NCBI RefSeq assembly: GCF_907164915.1
Contig: NC_061865.1
Location: forward strand, 54,518,587-54,582,586
Length of the DNA: 64,000 nt
DNA from: Impatiens glandulifera
Taxonomy: Eukaryota; Streptophyta; Magnoliopsida; Ericales; Balsaminaceae
Reading direction: 5' to 3'
Each line of letters starts with the position of its first letter. Position 1 is the first letter of the stretch. The position numbers and the translations under genes are program-made. Shown one piece after another: positions 58,126 to 64,000 of the stretch. The notes under the pieces were generated by a model that was not told where the DNA came from, ran no database searches, and saw nothing but the letters and a program-made list of their open reading frames with translations.

Positions 58126-59296
58126 GATCTTAGAGAATGCTTTTTTTTTTTTGAAAAACAAAAATTGCTAGTGTTTAAAAGAAGGAAGTGAGCTTTGATG
58201 CTTGGATGTTGCTGCTTCAAAATGTTTATATAGAAGGAGAGGTAATGTTATGGATTGCAGGGATCTGTTTCATTTATTAAGAAGAAATTGTTGGTTCATT
58301 GAATGCACAATGCAGTGGGGCATATATCACATGGACTTGCCAAAAGAAATGAACAATGATTCATGATAATATGGGGCCTGTAGTTGTAGGTGACAACTCC
58401 GACCTACAATCCAATCAGGCCTACTTGTAATTACTTGAAAGATGTGAATTACTGAATTTATGCAATCATTTGGGTAAGATTAGTGAGTTAGAAGCCATTT
58501 ATTTTTCCTTGGAACAAGAAACAGTAGATTGTTAATTAGGATCACAGGCCTCTGTTTATTTCCCAATACTCTTTAATTTGAATGCATAGAAATTGTTCAA
58601 GTATTTCCTGTTGTGTCCATTGCAATTCACAATGGTTACTAATTTCTGTAGGCAAATTGTTAACAGTGTAATTGCAGACATCCTATTACTTTTCACCACT
58701 CAATAGAAGTTAATGAAAAGCTACATCAAACTTTCCAGATGTTGGTGGTTGATCTCTTAATAATAAATACCTACATCAAACAATTTAAGTTTAAAAATGA
58801 TGACGAAGGATATTTGATATTTGGGTGGCATGTCAGTAAGGTGCACTTTCTGTTTTCGGAATGGATTAATTACTGATCTATTGGTGGCCATTTTACTTCA
58901 ATTACTTTTTTATGTTAATATATATTGTTAAATTTGTTTCTGTTCGTGTTCTCTTTCTTTTGTTCAAATTATACTGGTATGTATGGATTAGTAAGCATTC
59001 GTTCCTTTTGTCATTATGATTAAGGTTCCGTTTGAACTATGAAACTGCTTGTATTTGGTATATAAACCTTTAATGCTCTGTACTATGACGAGATTAAGTA
59101 ATAGTGTGATAAAACGAAACCCATAAATACTGATGAATTTCTTTCGGTTTCATTTCCTTTAATGGAGCTGCCTGCTACAAATGAGCAAAAATTGCATGTA
59201 CAAAATGTAGGAAGAGAAGTTAGTTCTAAGGTCAAACAAAATGGAGTTTTCTCCAATTCTTAATGCCTATTTTTGTATGTATGCTCTTCTTTCTAA

Positions 59297-59572
59297 CTAA
59301 GCATTGTTCACGTCAAGTTGTAGCAGATTGATGAAGGCTTCTTCTCTGCACGGAATAGTGAGGCCTCCCATTTGGTGATGGAACCCAAATTCTTCTTCAG
59401 CTTTCGTAAGGAGATTCTGGAACGATGGATTTTGCAGATATGATATCGGAATCACAAATCGCCTTTTCTGGCACTCCCCAACATAGACTGCAACATGTCC
59501 TTTAGGGACGCCGACTGCTTTTGAAATCGCTCGTGCCTTGGGAAGGATCTGCTTGAGGAATTGGATTGCCAT
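59297..59572 (-). CDS. SAUR: SAUR family protein, MAIQ-type
   Basis: 91 aa, complete, protein identical to that at 49924 (9.37 kb away). About 40 bp of the leader just upstream of the start codon, present in other copies (including the GGAAAATGTTTG segment), is missing here (near 59625), which shortens the predicted 5' UTR. Confidence 0.92.
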   Translation of the reverse strand: MAIQFLKQILPKARAISKAVGVPKGHVAVYVGECQKRRFVIPISYLQNPSFQNLLTKAEEEFGFHHQMGGLTIPCREEAFINLLQLDVNNA

Positions 59573-59925
59573 GAGTGCCTGTTTTTGATGGATACTCGGA
59601 GAAACTTGAAGGTAAGATGTTAATTTTGATAATTTGACAAATGTTTAGTTATGTATATATAGAGGAATGGAGAAAGAAGAAAGAATAAGAGAACCCTACA
59701 TGAACAACAACCAGAAATTAATTGGAAGGTAGAGATTGAAATAGAAGATATTCACAAGGTACTCACATGGCATTGTCTCCTTATTTAATTCCGTGTCTCA
59801 TCTCATCTCTTCTAGCGGGTCTCTATCATAAATGAATGCCTTTATCATAATCATGTGTGCATGAGATGCGCTGGCTATTTGTATCTTCGCTCCAAATTCT
59901 TCTCTCCACTATTAAAGGAAACACA

Positions 59926-60030
59926 TCATATGTCATTTGTTTCGCTAGAGCCAGAGAGGGCAAATGCAACACTTACTGAAGCATAGATAAAGACATAGCA
60001 TGTGGTGATTTTCTTCTTTGCTGGTAGCAT
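59926..60030 (-). CDS. Possible 34-aa peptide ORF (array copy)
   Basis: Same frame as 25875-25964 but with Thr in KKKITTC and the stop codon TAA changed to GAA, extending the frame by five codons. Weakens the case for strict conservation. Confidence 0.2.
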   Translation of the reverse strand: MLPAKKKITTCYVFIYASVSVAFALSGSSETNDI

Positions 60031-60991
60031 TTCTTTCAATATTGTGAACAGGCGGTCCTTCTAAGCCATGGCCCAGTTTAATAGAATGAAAGTTTAAGTT
60101 CTTATATATACAAAACAACCCATATAGCCTTAATAAAAAAAGTGGATGATTCGCCAACCTTGCAGAGGCCAGACATGTTTGGGGCATCTAAATCTTGTCT
60201 ATGATTTCAGTGTCCCTTAATCAATAGAAATTAGAAAGAATTATGTACCAACCTATAGTTAAGATGATAGATAGCCTCTAATGCGGTGATGGGAGAAAAA
60301 TATGCTGTAAATGTGGGACATTCTCATAAAAGTATCTAACAGTAAACTTTCATAAATCTCGGCATACCCTTGCTGCCTTCCATTCATCATAGTAATCAAA
60401 AGATTACAGCAGGTGAAGATTAATTAAATTTTCGGAATCCAAAAACGAAATCAATTTTTTGAAATTTACAAGTACTACCTTTTATTCTAGTCTCTTGCCG
60501 TTTAAATTCAGGAATCTATTATAATTTTCCCTTTAGAAATAAAAATTAATTACCCAACTCATATTGTGGATTTCTTAAAATACAAGTGATGCATGTTAAA
60601 GCATTTGTCGCAGATGAAACTTTCTCATTGAGGTTCCAAATTTGTTAATTGAACTTCCTTATGTTTTTTCAAATGTTTTCACCTGGTTAGATTGTTTATT
60701 TGTTAGGATTAAAGAAGGGATACAATTAATACTTGCCCGTTCTAACAGAAGGAAACACAATTCAGAAGTTCAAATGAATCCAAAAAGTCTTTATGACCAA
60801 CCAAGTAGAAGGACATAAAAATTAACTGACTGATTCAACTGTCATTTCACTTCATGCAAAAAAGAATGATACAAGTGTATTGGTATTGATTTCCCGTCAC
60901 ATGATTACATTTGAAAATTTCATATGAAAGAAAATCAAGGCTCTGCAGTTGTGTAAGGGATGTTAGAAGTCTCTTTCATATCCTAAGCTTC

Positions 60992-61264
60992 TCATGAGCA
61001 ATTCAAGCTGCATGTCATATGGATGAAGTCTTCCTCTCTACAAGGGATGGTGAGACCACCCATTGGATGATCAAACCCGAATTCTTCTTCTGCCTTGCTT
61101 AGCAAATCTTGGAAAAGAGGATGGTTCAAATATGCAACGGGGACCACATAGCGTTTCCTTTCTGATTCTCCTACATAGACTGCAACATGGCCTTTGGGCA
61201 CTATGGAGAGAGACCGCCGATTTGCTTGCTTGGCCTGAGCAATGATTGGCAAGCGGAAGCCCAT
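60992..61264 (-). CDS. SAUR: SAUR family protein, MGFRL-type
   Basis: 90 aa, complete. It has Ala44 (VPVAYLNH) where the others have Ser. The N-terminal part is the common form ([12 protein letters not shown]), as in the plus-strand gene at 24644. Confidence 0.92.
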   Translation of the reverse strand: MGFRLPIIAQAKQANRRSLSIVPKGHVAVYVGESERKRYVVPVAYLNHPLFQDLLSKAEEEFGFDHPMGGLTIPCREEDFIHMTCSLNCS

Positions 61265-62441
61265 GATCTTAGGGAATGCTTTCTTTATCGAGAAGAAAAA
61301 CTGCTAGTGTTTAAGAGAATGAAATGAGCTTTGATGGTTGGATGCTGCTGCTTGAAAATGTTTATATAGAAGGAGAGGTAATGTTATGGATTGCAAGGGT
61401 CTGTTCAAATTATTAACAAGAAATTGTTGGTTCATTGAATTCACATGCAGTGGGGCATATATCACATGGACTTGCCTAAAGAAATGAACAATGGTTCATG
61501 ATAATATGGGGCCTGTAGCTGTAGGTGACAGCTCCGACCTACAATCCAATCAGGCCTACTTGTAATTACTTGAAAGATGTGAATTACTGACTTTATGCAT
61601 TCATATGGATATGATTAGTGAGTTAGAAGCTATTTTTTTATTGGAGCAAGAAATAGTAGATTGTTAAGTAGGATCACAAACCTCTGTTTATTTCCCAATA
61701 CTCTTTAATTTGATTTCACAGAAATTGTTCAAGTATATGCCCTATTGTGTCCATTGCAATTCACAATGGTTACTAATTTCTGTAGGCAAATTGTTAACAG
61801 TCCATATGCAGGCATCTTATTATTTTTCACCAGTCACTGGAAGTTAATGAAAAGCTACATCAAACTTTCCAGATGTTGGTGGTTAGTCTCTTAAGAAAAA
61901 TACCTACATCAAACAATTTAAGTTTAAAAAATGAAGACGGAGGATATTTGATATTTGGGTGTCATGTCAGTAAGGTGCGCTTTGTGTTTTCAGAATGGCT
62001 TAATTGCTGATCTATTGATGGCGGTTTTACTTCAATTACTTTTTTATGTTAATATATATTGTTTAATTTGTTGCTGTTTATGTTCTCTTTCTTTTGTTCA
62101 AATTATACCGGTCTGTATGGAATAGCAAGCATTCTTCCTTTTGTCATTATGATTAAGGTTCCGTTTGTACGATGAACTCTCATATGAAACTGCTTTCCTT
62201 TGGTCAATAAACCTTTAATGCTCCGTACTATGACGAGATTATATAATAGTGTGATAAAACGACACCCATAAATACTAATGAATTTCTTTCTGTTTCATTT
62301 CCTTTAATGGAGCTCCTTGCTACAGATGAGCATAAATTGCATGTACAAAATGTAGGAAGAGAAGTTAGTTCTAAGGTCAAACAAAATGGAGTTTTCTCCA
62401 ATTCCTAACGCCTATTTCTGTATGTTTGTTCTTCTTTCTAT

Positions 62442-62717
62442 CTAAGCATTGTTCACGTCAAGTTGTAGCAGATTGATGAATGCTTCTTCTCTGCACGGAA
62501 TAGTGAGGCCTCCCATTTGGTGATGGAACCCAAATTCTTCTTCAGCTTTCGTAAGGAGATTCTGGAACGACGGATTTTGTAGATATGATATCGGAATCAC
62601 AAATCGCCTTTTCTGGCACTCCCCAACATAGACTGCAACATGTCCTTTAGGGACGGCGACCGCTTTTGAGACCGCTCGTGCCTTGGGAAGGATCTGCTTG
62701 AGGAATTGGATTGCCAT
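62442..62717 (-). CDS. SAUR: SAUR family protein, MAIQ-type
   Basis: 91 aa, complete, protein identical to that at 53083, 9.36 kb away. AuxRE pair and TATA present upstream (62820-62975). The last complete gene in the window. Confidence 0.92.
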   Translation of the reverse strand: MAIQFLKQILPKARAVSKAVAVPKGHVAVYVGECQKRRFVIPISYLQNPSFQNLLTKAEEEFGFHHQMGGLTIPCREEAFINLLQLDVNNA

Positions 62718-63109
62718 GAGTGGCTGTTCTTGATGTATACTTGAAGAAATCTGAAGGTAAGATGTTAACTTATGAGATTTTTTGGACTGGAAAATGTTTG
62801 ATAATTTGACAAATGTTTAGTTATGTATATATAGAGGAATGGAGAAAAAGAGAAAGAAGAAGAGAACCCTACATGAACAACAACCACAAATGAATTGGAG
62901 GGTAGAGATTGAAATAGAAGATATTCATAAGGTATTCACATGGCATTGTCTCCTTATTTAATTCCATGTCTCATATCTTCTAGTGGGTCTCTATCATAAA
63001 TGAATGTCTTTATCATAATCTTGTGTGGATGAGATGCCCTGGCTATTTGCATTTACGCTCCAAATTTTTTTTCTCCACTATTAAAGGAAACACATCATAT
63101 GTCATTTGT

Positions 63110-63199
63110 TTAGCTAGAGCCAGAGAAGGCATATGCAACACTTACTGAAGCATAGATAAAGACATAGCATGTGATGATTTTCTTCTTTGCTGGTAGCAT
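63110..63199 (-). CDS. Possible 29-aa peptide ORF (array copy)
   Basis: Same frame as 25875-25964 with two substitutions in the hydrophobic part (VAYAF for VAFAL). Confidence 0.25.
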   Translation of the reverse strand: MLPAKKKIITCYVFIYASVSVAYAFSGSS

Positions 63200-64000
63200 T
63201 TCTTTCAATGTTGTGAACAGGCGGTCCTTCTAAGCCATGGCCCAGTTTAATGGAATGAAAGTTTAAGTTCTTATATATACAAAACAACCCATATGGCCTT
63301 AATAAAAAAATTGGATGATTCGCCAACCTTGCAGAGGCCAGACATGTTCGGGGCATCTAAATCTTGTCTATGATTTCAGTGTCCCTTAATCAATAGAAAT
63401 TAGAAAGAATTATGTACCAACCTATAGTTAAGATGGTGGATAGCCTCTAATGCGGTGATGGGAGAAAAATATGCTGTAAATGTGGGACATTCTCATAAAA
63501 GCATCTAACAGTAAACTTTCATAAACTAGGCATACCCTTGTTGACTACCATTCATCATAGTAATCAAAAGATTACAGCAGGTGAAGATTAATTAAATTTT
63601 CGGAATCCAAAATCGAAATCAATTTTGTGAAATTTACAAGTACTACATTTTATTCTAGTCTCTTGCCGTTTAAATTCAGGAATCTATTATACTTTTCCCT
63701 TTAGAAATAAAAATTAATTACCCAACTCATATTGTGGATTTTTCAAAATACAAGTGATGCATGTTAAAGCTTTTGTCGCACATGAAACTTTCTCATTGAG
63801 GTTCCAAATTTGTTAATTAAACTTCCTTATGTTTTTGCAAATGTTTTCACCTGGTTAGATTGTTTATTTGTTATGATTAAAGAGGGGATACGATTAATAC
63901 TTGCCCGTTCTAACAGAAGGAAACACAATTAAATTCAAATGAATCCAAAAAGTCTTTATGACCAACCAAGTAGAAGGAAATAAAAGTTAACAGACTGATT
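63200..64000. other. Start of the next SAUR unit's spacer
   Basis: Matches the corresponding spacer of the other units (for example 60080-60850). By alignment with them, a MGFRL-type gene should lie just outside the window, its 3' end within roughly 200-300 bp of position 64000. Confidence 0.7.

Larger units (their letters stand above)
49780..64000 (-). repeat. Tandem SAUR array, ~3.1-kb unit
   Basis: MAIQ-type genes at 49924, 53083, 56169, 59297 and 62442 (spacing 3159, 3086, 3128, 3145) alternate with MGFRL-type genes at 51643, 54759, 57856 and 60992. Non-coding parts between genes are repeated as faithfully as the genes. The array runs past the window end. Proteins at 49924 and 59297 are identical, as are those at 53083 and 62442, suggesting a larger ~9.36-kb period of three pairs. 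Confidence 0.92.

Noticed and set aside
50577..63356. 66-80 codon frames starting MPQTCLASARLANHP in the SAUR units (33195, 53754, 59945, 63114 and related)
   Set aside because: The frame is broken in the plus-strand unit and others and varies in length; it reflects conserved repeat DNA overlapping the 29-codon ORF in another frame.

Overview
The window looks like nuclear DNA of a eudicot plant. It is very AT-rich, carries intronless SAUR (small auxin-up RNA) genes, and is full of plant-type transposable elements: Ty3/gypsy, Ty1/copia, LINE, Helitron, hAT and PIF/Harbinger-like MITEs, and an NB-ARC resistance-gene relic. No species is claimed. Nothing bacterial is present (no operons, no CRISPR).

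Layout. 1-4434: right end of a satellite-filled foldback element, split by a complete, very young Ty3/gypsy LTR element (782-4374). Its two 373-bp LTRs read identical, its target duplication is AATTG, and its single open gag-pol frame has lost most of RT, all of RNase H and the N-terminal half of integrase. About 4.4-13.1 kb: a tandem duplication of a roughly 4-4.8 kb block, each copy with one SAUR50-like gene on the minus strand (first intact, second broken), dotted with one MITE family. 13-24 kb: gene-poor sequence with more MITEs, a decayed copia element with a recognisable 5' LTR, and a non-autonomous Helitron with a repeated head. 24.3-29.8 kb: left arm of a large inverted duplication (two SAUR genes on the plus strand, one unknown ORF, a LINE fragment). 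29.9-38 kb: a copia gag-protease relic and two SAUR pairs on the minus strand. 38.5-45.2 kb: an NB-ARC relic whose P-loop region is also present as an inverted repeat, then a complete 4.06-kb foldback element made of tandem repeats whose orientation flips near the middle, then an LRR scrap. 45.2-52.2 kb: right arm of the inverted duplication, carrying a LINE relic, an organelle-like insertion with a plastid-type trnR-UCU inside a (TA)n tract, and a Helitron-like insertion. 49.8-64.0 kb: a tandem SAUR array with a ~3.1 kb unit running off the end of the window.

The SAUR genes alternate between two subtypes, called here MAIQ-type (91 aa) and MGFRL-type (90 aa). I count 15 members in the 24-63 kb part, 14 with an essentially complete frame (one has a slightly shortened C-terminus) and one frameshifted, plus one intact gene and one pseudogene of a third, SAUR50-like, subtype at 6 and 11 kb. 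SAUR proteins are known to promote cell expansion by inhibiting PP2C.D phosphatases at the plasma membrane, which activates H+-ATPases. Every MAIQ-type promoter keeps two GAGACA/TGTCTC auxin-response cores 20 bp apart; I saw none in the immediate MGFRL-type upstream regions. Between the genes of each pair lies a further TATA-preceded segment with a 29-codon ORF that is open in several copies.

Because the two inverted arms are paralogous, they provide empty sites for later insertions: the hAT MITE in the left arm, and the organelle fragment and Helitron-like insert in the right arm. All calls are by eye; similarity statements within the window are direct readings, while family assignments rest on remembered motifs.
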